A DNA stretch of 64,000 nt from Alphaproteobacteria bacterium (GTDB taxonomy: Bacteria; Pseudomonadota; Alphaproteobacteria; Kiloniellales; DSM-21159): the NCBI GenBank assembly GCA_030433005.1, contig JAUILQ010000016.1, forward strand, positions 1-64,000. Reading direction: 5' to 3'. The position numbers and the translations under genes were made by a program. How positions within the stretch are numbered: position 1 is the first letter of the stretch; each line of letters begins with the position of its first letter. Shown piece by piece: positions 35,741-44,186 of this stretch. The notes beneath the pieces were generated by a model that searched no databases, was not told where the DNA came from, and was given only the letters and a program-made list of their open reading frames with translations.

Positions 35741-37864
35741 CTACTGCTCCGGCGGGCCGGGGAAGACGCCGCGCTCGGGCTGGCGGGCCTCGCCGCGGAT
35801 CGGCACTTCGCGCAGGTCCAGCACGAACGGCCGGCCGGCCCGGTCAAGCACCTGGTAGCCGCGCACCGTGACCCGATAGCGGCCCTGGCCGATCGCTGTG
35901 AGCGCGCCGTACTCGCGGATGGTCTCGGCGGTCACCGCCTCGCCGGTCATCGTGGTGCGGGGCAGCTCGGCGCCCAGGTCGGAGTCCCGCAGCCCGTCCA
36001 TCAGCCCGTCGAAGTCGCGCTGCCGCATGCCGCGGCGCGGCGCCACGGTTCGCTCGCCGCCCCACTCGACGAAGCCGCCGCTGATCGTTTCGAGGGCGCG
36101 AGTCCACAGCCCCTCGTCGAATTCCCCGCTGCTGTCGCCATCGGCTCGCTTCCGGCCGGCGTACCAGGCCGTCGCCGCGTCCATCACCAGCTCGTAGCTC
36201 TGCGCGGGCAGCCCGGCCAGCGCCTTGCCGGCAACCTCGTCCGTCGCCTCTCGCAGAGAGGCGCGGTTCTGCGTCGGCCCGAAGTTTTCCTCGGCCGCGA
36301 GCGCGTCGGCGCCCTGCATGATAAGCTTGGCGTCGTGCGGCGATTCCTCCGCCAGCGCCCCGGCTCCGGCGAAGATCCGCAGCGCCTTTCCCTTCTGCCC
36401 CAGGGCGGCCAGCACCGGCACCAGCCGCTGCGAACCGAGTCCGGCCCGCAGGCTGTCCGCCAGCGCCACCCGCTGGTCCGCATTCATGCCCTCGATCTGC
36501 TCGGCCAGGCTGTCCAGCTCAGGCTTGGTGAAGGGTAGGGCCACCCGGCCGGTCTGCTGGGTCGCCACATCGGCTTGGCGGACTCGGGTTCGGATCGTGT
36601 CTGGATCGGAGAAGTCTACCGGCGCCAGCGCAACCACGCCCTGTTGCGCCGCGGTCGAGAGGGCGTCGTCTTCGGCCGCCTCGCGCAGCCGCTGGTCGAT
36701 GCGCGCCATGCTCTCGAAGCGGTCGAGCCGGCGCAGCTCCGCCTCCGAGGAAGCGTCCTGGTCCGAATCGAGGGCCCGGCGCTCGTCCCGCAGCCGCGCA
36801 GCGCGCTCCGCCGGCGCCAACCGGCTAAAGGACTGCAGCGAGGACAGGTCTTCCACCGCGGCCATTAGCGGCGCCTGGTACTCGGTGCCCTCGGTGGCAC
36901 CCACCAGCGCCTCGAGGTCCGGCGGGGTCTCGCCCCGGCCCATCAGCCGGATAGCGGTATCCACCTTGCCGGTCAGGCGCGCCTCCGCGGCCCTGCGCTC
37001 CGCCTCGAGCTTGCGCTGGATCCGGTCTGCCTCGGTCTCGGCTCGGCTCTCCAGCCGGGCCCGGTCGCCCGGCGACAGGCGCCCGTCGAACTCGCCGGTC
37101 TTGACGCGACGGCCAGCGGAGAAGGGATCGGCGTTGATCAGGCCGTCGAGGTAGCTGGCGGTCAACTGCTGCACCGCCGCCGTGTCCGTGGCCTCGGCGG
37201 TGCCGGCCGGAAGGTCGGTGGCCGCCAGGGTGCCGCGGTACTCGGCCAGCGTGTCCTCGTAGGCGGTCGGGTCGGTGCGCACCGCGTTGACCGCCAGGCC
37301 CAGCGCCACCTCGACGTCTGCAACCTTCTTCTTCTCGCGGGATCGCAGCTCGAAGGCCAGTGCGTCGAGCTCCAGGTCGCCGCGATAGGCCAGCAGACGC
37401 TGCTCCAGGGCCTCGCGCTGGCCTTCCGGCGCCTCGGCGAGCACCGAGTCGCTGTAGGCGTCGAAGCGCTCCATGAAGTTGCTGGTGAACTCCGGCGCGC
37501 CCGCCGGCGCTGCCGCCTGTGCCTCCATGAACTGCCGGCCGACGTCGCCCTTGGTCCGAGTCAGCAGCTTGAGCGCTTCGGTCTTGTCGGCCTCTTCCTG
37601 CTCGGCCGCCGCCCGGTCGGCAAGCTGGAGCGCTACCCGCTGCAGGCGCTCGCCGGTCTCCTGCTGCGAGCGCCCAGCCTGGCCCATAGCGGCGGCCACC
37701 GACAGCCCGGCCCGGCCGAGCGTCGCGGCGGCACCGGAGACCGCGCCCTCGACGCTGGGCGCCGGCGTCAGGTCGGCACCGGGGCGGACCCGGTTGCCGG
37801 CCAGGGCCGCGCCGCGCGGCGCCGCGCCGGCGATGCGCTGAGGAAGACGGGGGATCGTGGGCAA
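35741..37864 (-). CDS. Internal virion core protein, 707 aa (gp15-like position)
   Basis: Large soluble protein dominated by charged, helical, Ala/Glu/Arg-rich sequence typical of podovirus core proteins. It begins with MPTIPRLPQRIAGAAPRG, like other phage internal proteins with a Pro-rich N-terminus, and is followed by long helices (residues about 90-340) that could form the ejection tunnel. No enzymatic motif is seen. The call rests on size, position between gp14-like and DdrB-like genes, and composition. Confidence 0.7.
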   Translation of the reverse strand: MPTIPRLPQRIAGAAPRGAALAGNRVRPGADLTPAPSVEGAVSGAAATLGRAGLSVAAAMGQAGRSQQETGERLQRVALQLADRAAAEQEEADKTEALKLLTRTKGDVGRQFMEAQAAAPAGAPEFTSNFMERFDAYSDSVLAEAPEGQREALEQRLLAYRGDLELDALAFELRSREKKKVADVEVALGLAVNAVRTDPTAYEDTLAEYRGTLAATDLPAGTAEATDTAAVQQLTASYLDGLINADPFSAGRRVKTGEFDGRLSPGDRARLESRAETEADRIQRKLEAERRAAEARLTGKVDTAIRLMGRGETPPDLEALVGATEGTEYQAPLMAAVEDLSSLQSFSRLAPAERAARLRDERRALDSDQDASSEAELRRLDRFESMARIDQRLREAAEDDALSTAAQQGVVALAPVDFSDPDTIRTRVRQADVATQQTGRVALPFTKPELDSLAEQIEGMNADQRVALADSLRAGLGSQRLVPVLAALGQKGKALRIFAGAGALAEESPHDAKLIMQGADALAAEENFGPTQNRASLREATDEVAGKALAGLPAQSYELVMDAATAWYAGRKRADGDSSGEFDEGLWTRALETISGGFVEWGGERTVAPRRGMRQRDFDGLMDGLRDSDLGAELPRTTMTGEAVTAETIREYGALTAIGQGRYRVTVRGYQVLDRAGRPFVLDLREVPIRGEARQPERGVFPGPPEQ

Positions 37865-37873
37865 GCGTGCCTC

Positions 37874-38623
37874 CTATCCGAGCCGCGGGATGCCGCGGGA
37901 GCCGCCGGAACTCATCGCCAGGCTGCCGATCGAAGAGGCGGCCTGGCTGTAGCCCTGGATCAGCGAGGTCCGGGCGCGGATCTCCCCGGCCTCGCGGAAG
38001 CTGGTCTGCGAGCGCGTCAGGTTGTCCTGGGCCGACTCGATTCGGCCGCGCGCCACGTCGAAGCCCTGGCGGGTGCTGCCGCGCAGCGCGTTGGCGTTCC
38101 AGGCCAGCGTCTCGGCGTCGGCGCGGCGCAGGGTCGCCTCGTCGCGCAGCCGGCCGGCCTCGCGCCCGGCGTCGTAGTGGAGCAGCTGGATCTCGTACTC
38201 GGCATCCGCGGCGTCGGCCCCGATGATCGTGAGCGGCGAGCCCTCCAGCGTCATGCCGCTGCCGACGGCGTTGGCGATCTGCCGAGCGCGCAGACGGGCC
38301 ACGTCCTTGCGGAACTGCGCCTCCTGCACCGCGGCGCGCTCTTCGATCGCCCCGGCCTCTCGCTCCAGCACCGTGGCGTCGCGCTCGGCGAAGGCGCGCT
38401 CGCGCTCGATGCCTTCGGCCTCCAGCTCGCGCTGCCGGCGCTCCAGCTCGAGCTGCCGCTTGTCGAAGTCCAGCTGCTGGCGCTGGAACTCGGCCTGCTG
38501 CGCCTGCACCTCGGCCTCGTAGCGCGCACCTGCGGCCTGCTGCTGGGCGCCGGCGATCGAGGTCACCGCCGAGACTGCGGTAGACGCCACGGCAGCGATA
38601 GCGAGCACTTCCACGCCGGTCAT
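37874..38623 (-). CDS. Internal virion protein, gp14-like, 249 aa
   Basis: Small core protein with a hydrophobic N-terminal segment (residues about 3-24, VLAIAAVASTAVSAVTSIAG) followed by a long coiled coil (QLDFDKRQLELERRQREL onward) and a Ser/Gly-rich C-terminus. T7 gp14 and relatives have this layout and insert in the outer membrane to start the ejection channel. The start at 38623 overlaps the upstream stop (ATGA) and begins with MTGVEVLAIA, so the longer frame is not used. Confidence 0.75.
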   Translation of the reverse strand: MTGVEVLAIAAVASTAVSAVTSIAGAQQQAAGARYEAEVQAQQAEFQRQQLDFDKRQLELERRQRELEAEGIERERAFAERDATVLEREAGAIEERAAVQEAQFRKDVARLRARQIANAVGSGMTLEGSPLTIIGADAADAEYEIQLLHYDAGREAGRLRDEATLRRADAETLAWNANALRGSTRQGFDVARGRIESAQDNLTRSQTSFREAGEIRARTSLIQGYSQAASSIGSLAMSSGGSRGIPRLG

Positions 38624-39057
38624 CGCACCCGCTCCATCATCCAATAGTCGTCGCCGGCGTTGAACTTTCGCATGGGGAAGGGGTTCTCGAAGCCGAGCCG
38701 CAGGGCCCAGCGCACCCCGGCCGTGAACTCCAGCCGCACATAAGTTTCGATCCGCTGGAAACCCTCGCCTTGTGCCTCGTCCAGCACCCGGAGGGCGTAG
38801 GCGGTGATCGCCGGAAAGGCGCGCCGCGGCATCTCCAGCGAGAACATCGCCCAGGCGTTGCCGCGGCCGTGGCCCAGCGGCAGCACCCCGGCGCAGCCCA
38901 TGGTCCGCTCGCCGATCCGCCCGGTCCAGGCGCGGCCGTGCTGCTCGATCGCCACCGCCACCTCGGCGAGTTGCGCCGGGTTGCCAAGGCCGCAGGCGGC
39001 GCGCAGGTCGCCGATCTCGGTCATGTGCTCGGCGCGGAAGGGCAGGAAGTGGATCAT
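38620..39057 (-). CDS. GNAT-like acetyltransferase of the T7 gp13 type (DUF2833)
   Basis: A 145-residue protein with a GNAT-like plan and the order of T7 gp13/internal virion protein A: MIHFLPFRAEHMTEIGDLR, a central MGCAGVLPLGHGRGNAWAMF, and a C-terminal GVRWALRLGFENPFPMRKF. Homologues lie between tail tubular B and the core proteins in many T7-like phages, as here. Whether it acetylates a substrate is not known. It overlaps its neighbours by 4 bp on both sides. Confidence 0.8.
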   Translation of the reverse strand: MIHFLPFRAEHMTEIGDLRAACGLGNPAQLAEVAVAIEQHGRAWTGRIGERTMGCAGVLPLGHGRGNAWAMFSLEMPRRAFPAITAYALRVLDEAQGEGFQRIETYVRLEFTAGVRWALRLGFENPFPMRKFNAGDDYWMMERVR

Positions 39058-41336
39058 CGGCCCTCCGTCGCCTCCTGGATCGCGATCCCGAGCACGTTGA
39101 AGGGCAGCGGATCGTCGCCGCGCACTATCAGCGAGGCGCCTTCAACCCACTCGCCGCGGAAGGGAGTTGCGACCTGCTCGGTCGCCAGCGGCACGGCCGT
39201 GTCGTACTGGCCCAGCGTCTTGTACTTCAGAGGGTCGCCGGCGATCCCGGGGCGGCCGACCGCGGAGCCGCCGCTGCGATGCACCAGGAGCGCGACCGCC
39301 TCGTAGCGCTGGCGCCGGCCGGTCGAGGCGCCGCGGCCGTCGCCCTGCTGGATCTTCGTCGGCTGCAGCACGTGCTCATAGCCGAGGCCCACGTGTACAA
39401 GCCCGCCTGCGTAGTCCAGCTCGATCTCGCCGGAGTCGACCGTCTGCTCGGGGTGCACGCCGCCGTCGACCAGCACCTTGACCGTCTCGCCCTCCAGATG
39501 CCCAAGGCCGCTGATCGTGGTTGCCGTCAGGCGCCAGGCGCCGGCCGCGATCGCGCTGGTCGAGGGGAAGGCCGAGACGATGGTGCAGGTGACCACCGTG
39601 CCGCTGCTGTAGCCGGTGATCTCCGCGCGCGCGTTGACCGCCGTGACCGGCGGGATCGCGTCCGGCTGGGCCGGGATGCGGTAGTCGATGAAGCGGCCCA
39701 CGTCGCCGGACGAGAAGACGGAGCCGCCGGCGGTGAAGGTGACGCCCGTGGTGCCCGCCGTCGTGGCGCCGCTGCCGGGCGTCAGGGTTTCGCTCTGCGC
39801 GCCGTCGTAGCTGAGACCGGCATCCAGGTAGAACGCCGTCTCCTGCGCCTGGTCGTCCTCGAGCGGCGCCTGCATGACTTCGACGTAGTTGACCGTCGAG
39901 CCGTCGATGGTCCGCTCGACGCTCAGCCACAGCTCATCGTAGCCGTCTCCGCTGATGACCGCCGCCGACTTCACCTTGCCGTTGCCGCCCAGGCGGTGGC
40001 TGTGCCAGGCCAGGACGGACTGCGCGCGCAGGTAGGTGAGGCCGGCCAGCCCGCCGTCGGCCAGCGCCGTCCAGACCACCCGGAAGGGCTGCTGCTGGTA
40101 CGTCAGCGCGGCGATCTTCGGACGAACCAGGTGGCGGGCACGGATGCTGAGCTCCGGCGCCCGGTAGGCGTCGCTCTCGAAGACGTAGGCCAGCTCGTGC
40201 AGCGTCTTCTTCAGCCGGTGCACGAAGACCACCGCGTTGTCGACCGCCAGCGGGCTGATCGCGGCCGAGCCCTCGGTGGACTGGCGCTGCGCCTTCGCAT
40301 TCTCAGGGGTGATGACCGCGTTGCTGGTCGAGGCTGAGACCAGCCATTCGGCGCCGTAGGTGCCCACCAGCAGGTCGCGGGCCGAGACCAGCCAGAGCGC
40401 CGCGTTCACCTGGTCGGAGTCCAGCGTGCGTGCGATCGCCTCGTTGTCCAGCCCGGTGCCCTGGTCGAAGTTCGGGAAGTCGCCCGACTTGCTGCCGTCG
40501 ACCCGCTGCGGATAGGCGGCTGGTCCGGCGAGCCACAGGCGGCCGTCGTGGAAGCTGCCGGCCGGCGGCCAGCCGTTGCCGGTCGAGTAGACGCCCAGGC
40601 GCCACTCCGCCGAGGCGGTCGTCGCGCCGAAGTTCTCCTGCACCGCCGCCGTCACGCTCGTGGTGCTGCCCACCGCCGTGATCTTCGCCACGCCCCAGGT
40701 CGAGCTGTGCTTGATCGTGATCTGGCGGTCGATGTCGTCGGCGGTGAAGCCCGCGCCGTCGTTGATCCCGGCGGTGGCGCTCGCGGTGATCGTAACGCTG
40801 CCGCTGGTGCCGCTCGGCGTCAGCGTGGTCGCCGTCGTGTTCTGGTCCAGCCAAGGGCCGCGCAGGTCGAACAGCGCGAGGGTCCAACTCGTGTGGCCGG
40901 TGCGCGTCAGCTGCCGCGGCGCATAGTCCGGGTGGAAGAGGTACATGGTATCGGCCGACTGGACGTGCCGAAGCAGTGGCGCGCCCTCCGAGTCGAACAG
41001 ATCCTCGACCGCATAGGGGGCGCTGATCTCGTAGGGGCTGCCGCTGCTCTCGATCTGTCCCTGGTTCCGGTAGAAACGGAAGTATTCGTCGCCGGCCTCG
41101 ATGACGTAGGCCTGCACGGTCGAGAATTGGAAAGGCACCAGCAGCACGGAGTCGGCCGCGGTCTTGCCCGTGGCGATGTACTTGGTGCCAGGCCTGCGCG
41201 CGGCGCCGCCCAGCGGCTCCGCAACCATGTTGCGCAGCGTCTCGCAGCCGTAGCCGTAGAAGTCGAGGTCGACGCGCCCGGTAAGCCGTGGGTCGAGCTC
41301 GCCGCCAACGAAGGCCGCCGTGAGGACGTTGGCCAT
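39054..41336 (-). CDS. Tail tubular protein B (gp12-like nozzle)
   Basis: The 760-residue tail nozzle of podoviruses. The N-terminus is typical (MANVLTAAFVGGELDPRLTG, then a RRPGTKYIA block). The protein is beta-rich with repeated hydrophobic/Gly patterns throughout. It forms the lower tail tube below tail tubular A. It starts directly after the tail tubular A stop and is followed by the gp13-like gene with a 4-bp overlap. Confidence 0.9.
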   Translation of the reverse strand: MANVLTAAFVGGELDPRLTGRVDLDFYGYGCETLRNMVAEPLGGAARRPGTKYIATGKTAADSVLLVPFQFSTVQAYVIEAGDEYFRFYRNQGQIESSGSPYEISAPYAVEDLFDSEGAPLLRHVQSADTMYLFHPDYAPRQLTRTGHTSWTLALFDLRGPWLDQNTTATTLTPSGTSGSVTITASATAGINDGAGFTADDIDRQITIKHSSTWGVAKITAVGSTTSVTAAVQENFGATTASAEWRLGVYSTGNGWPPAGSFHDGRLWLAGPAAYPQRVDGSKSGDFPNFDQGTGLDNEAIARTLDSDQVNAALWLVSARDLLVGTYGAEWLVSASTSNAVITPENAKAQRQSTEGSAAISPLAVDNAVVFVHRLKKTLHELAYVFESDAYRAPELSIRARHLVRPKIAALTYQQQPFRVVWTALADGGLAGLTYLRAQSVLAWHSHRLGGNGKVKSAAVISGDGYDELWLSVERTIDGSTVNYVEVMQAPLEDDQAQETAFYLDAGLSYDGAQSETLTPGSGATTAGTTGVTFTAGGSVFSSGDVGRFIDYRIPAQPDAIPPVTAVNARAEITGYSSGTVVTCTIVSAFPSTSAIAAGAWRLTATTISGLGHLEGETVKVLVDGGVHPEQTVDSGEIELDYAGGLVHVGLGYEHVLQPTKIQQGDGRGASTGRRQRYEAVALLVHRSGGSAVGRPGIAGDPLKYKTLGQYDTAVPLATEQVATPFRGEWVEGASLIVRGDDPLPFNVLGIAIQEATEGR

Positions 41337-41915
41337 CTACAGCCTCGCGTCCTCGAAGGCGTCGGCGTAGGCGTAGGTCTCCGCGGTCTCCTGGCCGTCG
41401 ATGCTGCGGGCCACCTTCAGCGAGCTGCGGTAGCGATCCAGCGCCAGCGCCTCGGCGTTGCGGTCGCCCGTGATTCGGTAGGCGATCGACTCGCCCAGGG
41501 CCTCAGCCAGCAAGTCGACCAGATGGGGCGGGAAGGTCGCCACGTCGGAAACGTCGGCGATGAAGTACAGATACAGCGAGGTGCCTTCGTTCGTGAGAAT
41601 GTCCCGGCCCTCGACCTTCCACTTCGCGCTGCCGTGGTGGTCTTCACTCAGACCCCACACCCGCAGGCACCAAGGATCGGTCGGCATCAGGTAGGCGTAG
41701 GTGTAGCCGAAGGCCGGCGCCGTGGCCTTGGGCGCCAGGATCGCCCGGCGGAGCGCGACGTTCCAGGGGTGCTCGCCGAGCACCTTCTGGCGCGTCGGCA
41801 CCCACACGTCTGACAGGGCCCGCGCGGTTTCGGTCGGATCGTCGAGGCTGTCGATTCGGTCGCTGGCGGTCAGCTTCCGCAGCGCGAGATTGGCGATCTC
41901 GACTTCGCTGGCCAT
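41337..41915 (-). CDS. Tail tubular protein A (gp11-like adaptor)
   Basis: A 192-residue head-to-tail adaptor. The typical start reads EVEIANLALRKLTASDRIDS, followed by HPWNVALRRAIL and a central AYLMPTDPWCLRVW. It links the portal to the nozzle. It is the first gene of the unit that runs through tail tubular B and the core proteins, and a late promoter-like motif lies 55 bp upstream. Confidence 0.92.
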   Translation of the reverse strand: MASEVEIANLALRKLTASDRIDSLDDPTETARALSDVWVPTRQKVLGEHPWNVALRRAILAPKATAPAFGYTYAYLMPTDPWCLRVWGLSEDHHGSAKWKVEGRDILTNEGTSLYLYFIADVSDVATFPPHLVDLLAEALGESIAYRITGDRNAEALALDRYRSSLKVARSIDGQETAETYAYADAFEDARL

Positions 41916-41969
41916 GCCCTCAATCCCTCTGCGGCTCGGCAGGAAGTGTCACGCCGGGCGCCGACGCGG

Positions 41970-41985
41970 CAACGAACGGGCCTTA
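41970..41985 (-). promoter_or_regulatory. Late promoter-like motif, copy 2 (tail tubular unit)
   Basis: Minus-strand TAA-N5-GTTCGTTG (N5 = GGCCC), 55 bp before the tail tubular A start. The TAA is also the stop of the upstream gene. Confidence 0.6.
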
Positions 41986-42594
41986 GCCGGCCCACCACTC
42001 GGCGGTCGGGCGCCCGAACCATTCCGCGGTGCGGCCGGACAGCGAGCGCACCCGGTCGGACCACCGGCCGGCCGCCGCGCGCCAGATCTGCACGTCCTCG
42101 CGCGGCAGGTCGCCGTACCGCTCCAGATCCCGCAGCGCGCCTGGCGGGCTGTGAAACTTGCCCGAACTGTCGAGCGGCACCCCGGCCAGCAGGATCCGGC
42201 GGTAGCCCATGGCGATCGCTACCTGCAGCGCGAAGAGGGACGAGGTGCCGCGCTGCTGCTCGAGATCCCACACAGCGTCGGCGGGGTCGCTCGGCAGCGC
42301 CGAGTGCGTCGTCACCGGGTTCGGCCTGCCGGCCAGGTGCTGCGTCAGCGCCTTGAAGTGGGGCAGCAGATCGCCATGCAGACTGGCTATGTGCTCGATC
42401 GCCCAGGGGATGCCGAGGCAGGCGTACTTGATCGCCATGGTCTCGTCCGGCCCGTCGCCGAGGGCACGCAGCCCGGCCAGGTCGTCGAAAAGGCAACGCG
42501 CCGGTCCCGCGATCAGGAGCCGGCGCGCCGTCTTGGTCTGGACGAGGGGCGGGCGCTCGCCGCGTCCCGCTACCCCGTCGATCTCCCAGGGCAT
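41983..42594 (-). CDS. MptE/DUF115-like protein
   Basis: A 203-residue Rossmann-like protein resembling DUF115/MptE-type enzymes: LLIAGPARCLFDDLAGL is the nucleotide-binding-like start, AIKYACLGIPWAIEHIASLH the middle, then SSLFALQVAIAMGYRRILLA and GVPLDSSGKFH. DUF115 proteins transfer sugars such as pseudaminic acid, or phosphorylate pterins. In a virion cluster it might decorate the capsid or head protein. The start at 42594 overlaps the preceding stop by one base. Substrate unknown. Confidence 0.55.
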   Translation of the reverse strand: MPWEIDGVAGRGERPPLVQTKTARRLLIAGPARCLFDDLAGLRALGDGPDETMAIKYACLGIPWAIEHIASLHGDLLPHFKALTQHLAGRPNPVTTHSALPSDPADAVWDLEQQRGTSSLFALQVAIAMGYRRILLAGVPLDSSGKFHSPPGALRDLERYGDLPREDVQIWRAAAGRWSDRVRSLSGRTAEWFGRPTAEWWAG

Positions 42595-43016
42595 CAGTCC
42601 AGGGTGTAGAGGATGCAGGCCTGGATGGTGCCGCTGGTCGCGGTCGCGGCGTTGGTCATGGTGACGAAGTACTGCGTGGCCGCCGACAGCACGTCGCCCA
42701 CGTCGTCGCCGTTGAACCAGGTGAAGCTGGCCGCGGCGACGCTGGTGGCGCCGAGCAGCGCGTCGGTGTCGCCGGTCTTGCCGACCAGGAAGCTGCCGCC
42801 GGTGCCCATCGCCGGCGCCTTGAGCCAGCCGCCCACGATGCGGGCGTTCTCCGGGATCTTGGCGCCGAGCTGGATCGTATCGCCGTCGGTCGGGTTGGCC
42901 GCGAAGGTCCATTCGTCGTACATCGCCCGGACCCGGCCGCCCTGGTCGGACGGCGCGATCTTGGTGGCCGGGGAAGTGAACCGCTTGGCGTAGTTGACGC
43001 CGCTCTGATCGGTCAT
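42594..43016 (-). CDS. Small virion protein (head decoration or fibre-like)
   Basis: A 140-residue beta-rich protein directly after the capsid gene. It is Gly/Thr/Ala-rich with a YDEWTFAANPTDGDTIQLG block and ends in SGTIQACILYTLD. Comparable short proteins follow the capsid gene in relatives and are thought to be virion components. No catalytic motif. Confidence 0.55.
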   Translation of the reverse strand: MTDQSGVNYAKRFTSPATKIAPSDQGGRVRAMYDEWTFAANPTDGDTIQLGAKIPENARIVGGWLKAPAMGTGGSFLVGKTGDTDALLGATSVAAASFTWFNGDDVGDVLSAATQYFVTMTNAATATSGTIQACILYTLD

Positions 43017-43072
43017 GGTGTCTCGCTCCTATCGCTGCTGCGATGCGGGGTCGGTCAGCAACAGCCGGCCGA

Positions 43073-43981
43073 TCAGGTCGTGCCGTGGCAGGTGATCTTG
43101 ACCACCTTGCCCTCCTCCAGGCGGGTCGCGCCGAAGGTGCCCTCGGCATAGACCTGCGTGGAGTAGTTCTTGTCGGCGCGCTCGGTGATGCGGCCCTGAA
43201 TGTCGTTCCAGATGCCCACGTGCATGCCGGACTTGGCCCAGCAGGGCAGCACCCGGTCGGTCGAGCTGAGGAACGAGCTCGCATTCTCGAAGCGGCTCGA
43301 GCCGAGCTCGATGTGGATGAAGTTGAAGCCCATGAAGGCGGTGATCTTGCCGTCCACCAGCACCGGCCGGGTGTTGTAGTCCAGGCTGGTCGCCTGGGTG
43401 TCGCCCAGCAGGTCGTCGTGCTCCTTGGCGGTCACCGCGATGAACAGCTGGTCCATCTCGATATCGACCTCGTTCGCCATCAGGATGCGCTTTGCCTTGC
43501 GCAGCTTGGCGACGTTGAGGCCGGTGTTGGTGCCGCCGACGCTCTTGGCGACGACGTTGTTGGAGTCGAACTGCGTGGTGGTCGAGCCGTTCTCGCCGGT
43601 CTTCCGGTCGCCGAAGAACGCGCCCATCACTTCGTCGTCGATCGAGCGGCCCAGCGCCATCGCCGCAGACATGGCGTAGGGGCTGGTCGGGTCGATCAGC
43701 ATCCGCACCTTGTCCGGGCTGTCGATCAGGTCGGCCCAGTTGTAGTCCGAGGGGAAGACCCAGGGACGATCGTGCGGGGTGTTCATGAGCGGCGTATCGG
43801 CGTGGCGGCTGGTCCGCTTCTGCGCGTTGGTCGCGCCGATCTGCTCGACGGGGACGCCGGCCTTGCCGACATAGCTGTCTTCGGTGACCGCGCCGCGGAG
43901 CTTGGAGCCGCGCTGCTGCAGCAGGAGCGCCACGTTGGCGGTGTACTGCTCGACGAAAGCCGTGGTGACTTCGGTGGACAT
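43073..43981 (-). CDS. Major capsid protein
   Basis: The 302-residue HK97-fold shell subunit. It starts STEVTTAFVEQYTANVALLL, a helical N-arm common in T7-like capsids, and contains LIDPTSPYAMSAAMALGRS, FMGFNFIHIELGSSRF and a C-terminal beta-rich part. It follows the scaffold gene; its 180-nt leader carries several hairpins and the third late promoter-like motif. Confidence 0.92.
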   Translation of the reverse strand: MSTEVTTAFVEQYTANVALLLQQRGSKLRGAVTEDSYVGKAGVPVEQIGATNAQKRTSRHADTPLMNTPHDRPWVFPSDYNWADLIDSPDKVRMLIDPTSPYAMSAAMALGRSIDDEVMGAFFGDRKTGENGSTTTQFDSNNVVAKSVGGTNTGLNVAKLRKAKRILMANEVDIEMDQLFIAVTAKEHDDLLGDTQATSLDYNTRPVLVDGKITAFMGFNFIHIELGSSRFENASSFLSSTDRVLPCWAKSGMHVGIWNDIQGRITERADKNYSTQVYAEGTFGATRLEEGKVVKITCHGTT

Positions 43982-43996
43982 GGGTCTGCCCCTCCA

Positions 43997-44030
43997 GAGA
44001 GATCGCTTGCGATGTCTCGGAGGGCTGCCC
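43997..44030 (-). promoter_or_regulatory. Leader hairpin shared with the 46992 gene
   Basis: Just before the capsid start the leader forms a hairpin with arms GAGA/TCTC and ATCG/CGAT around a 4-nt loop, adjoining the block AGGGCTGCC (44021-44029). The leader of the gene starting at 47417 has the same plan at 47422-47453 (GAGC/GCTC, CCG/CGG, same loop, same AGGGCTGCC). Confidence 0.4.
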
Positions 44031-44096
44031 GGCTGCCCGGACCCTGCCTTGCGCGTGACGTGCGCCGGCCGGAGCGCTTTCGCTCGGTCAACCGGA

Positions 44097-44149
44097 CCCC
44101 GAACGAAGAACGGGGCTACCCGGCGGCTTATGGCCTATCGGATAGCCCC
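44097..44149 (-). promoter_or_regulatory. Competing hairpins in the capsid leader
   Basis: GGGGCTA (44112-44118) pairs with TAGCCCC (44143-44149); the overlapping CGGGG (44111-44115) can instead pair with CCCCG (44097-44101). The two structures exclude each other, as in an attenuator. A further hairpin GAGCG/CGCTC lies at 44072-44085. No U-run follows, so it may affect mRNA stability rather than termination. Confidence 0.35.
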
Positions 44150-44165
44150 GACCTTCAGGGGCCCG

Positions 44166-44181
44166 CAACGAACGGTCGTTA
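44166..44181 (-). promoter_or_regulatory. Late promoter-like motif, copy 3 (capsid unit)
   Basis: Minus-strand TAA-N5-GTTCGTTG (N5 = CGACC), 185 bp before the capsid start. Here the TAA is not a stop codon (the upstream gene ends earlier with TGA), which argues that the whole motif is conserved as DNA. Confidence 0.6.
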
Positions 44182-44186
44182 TGCCG

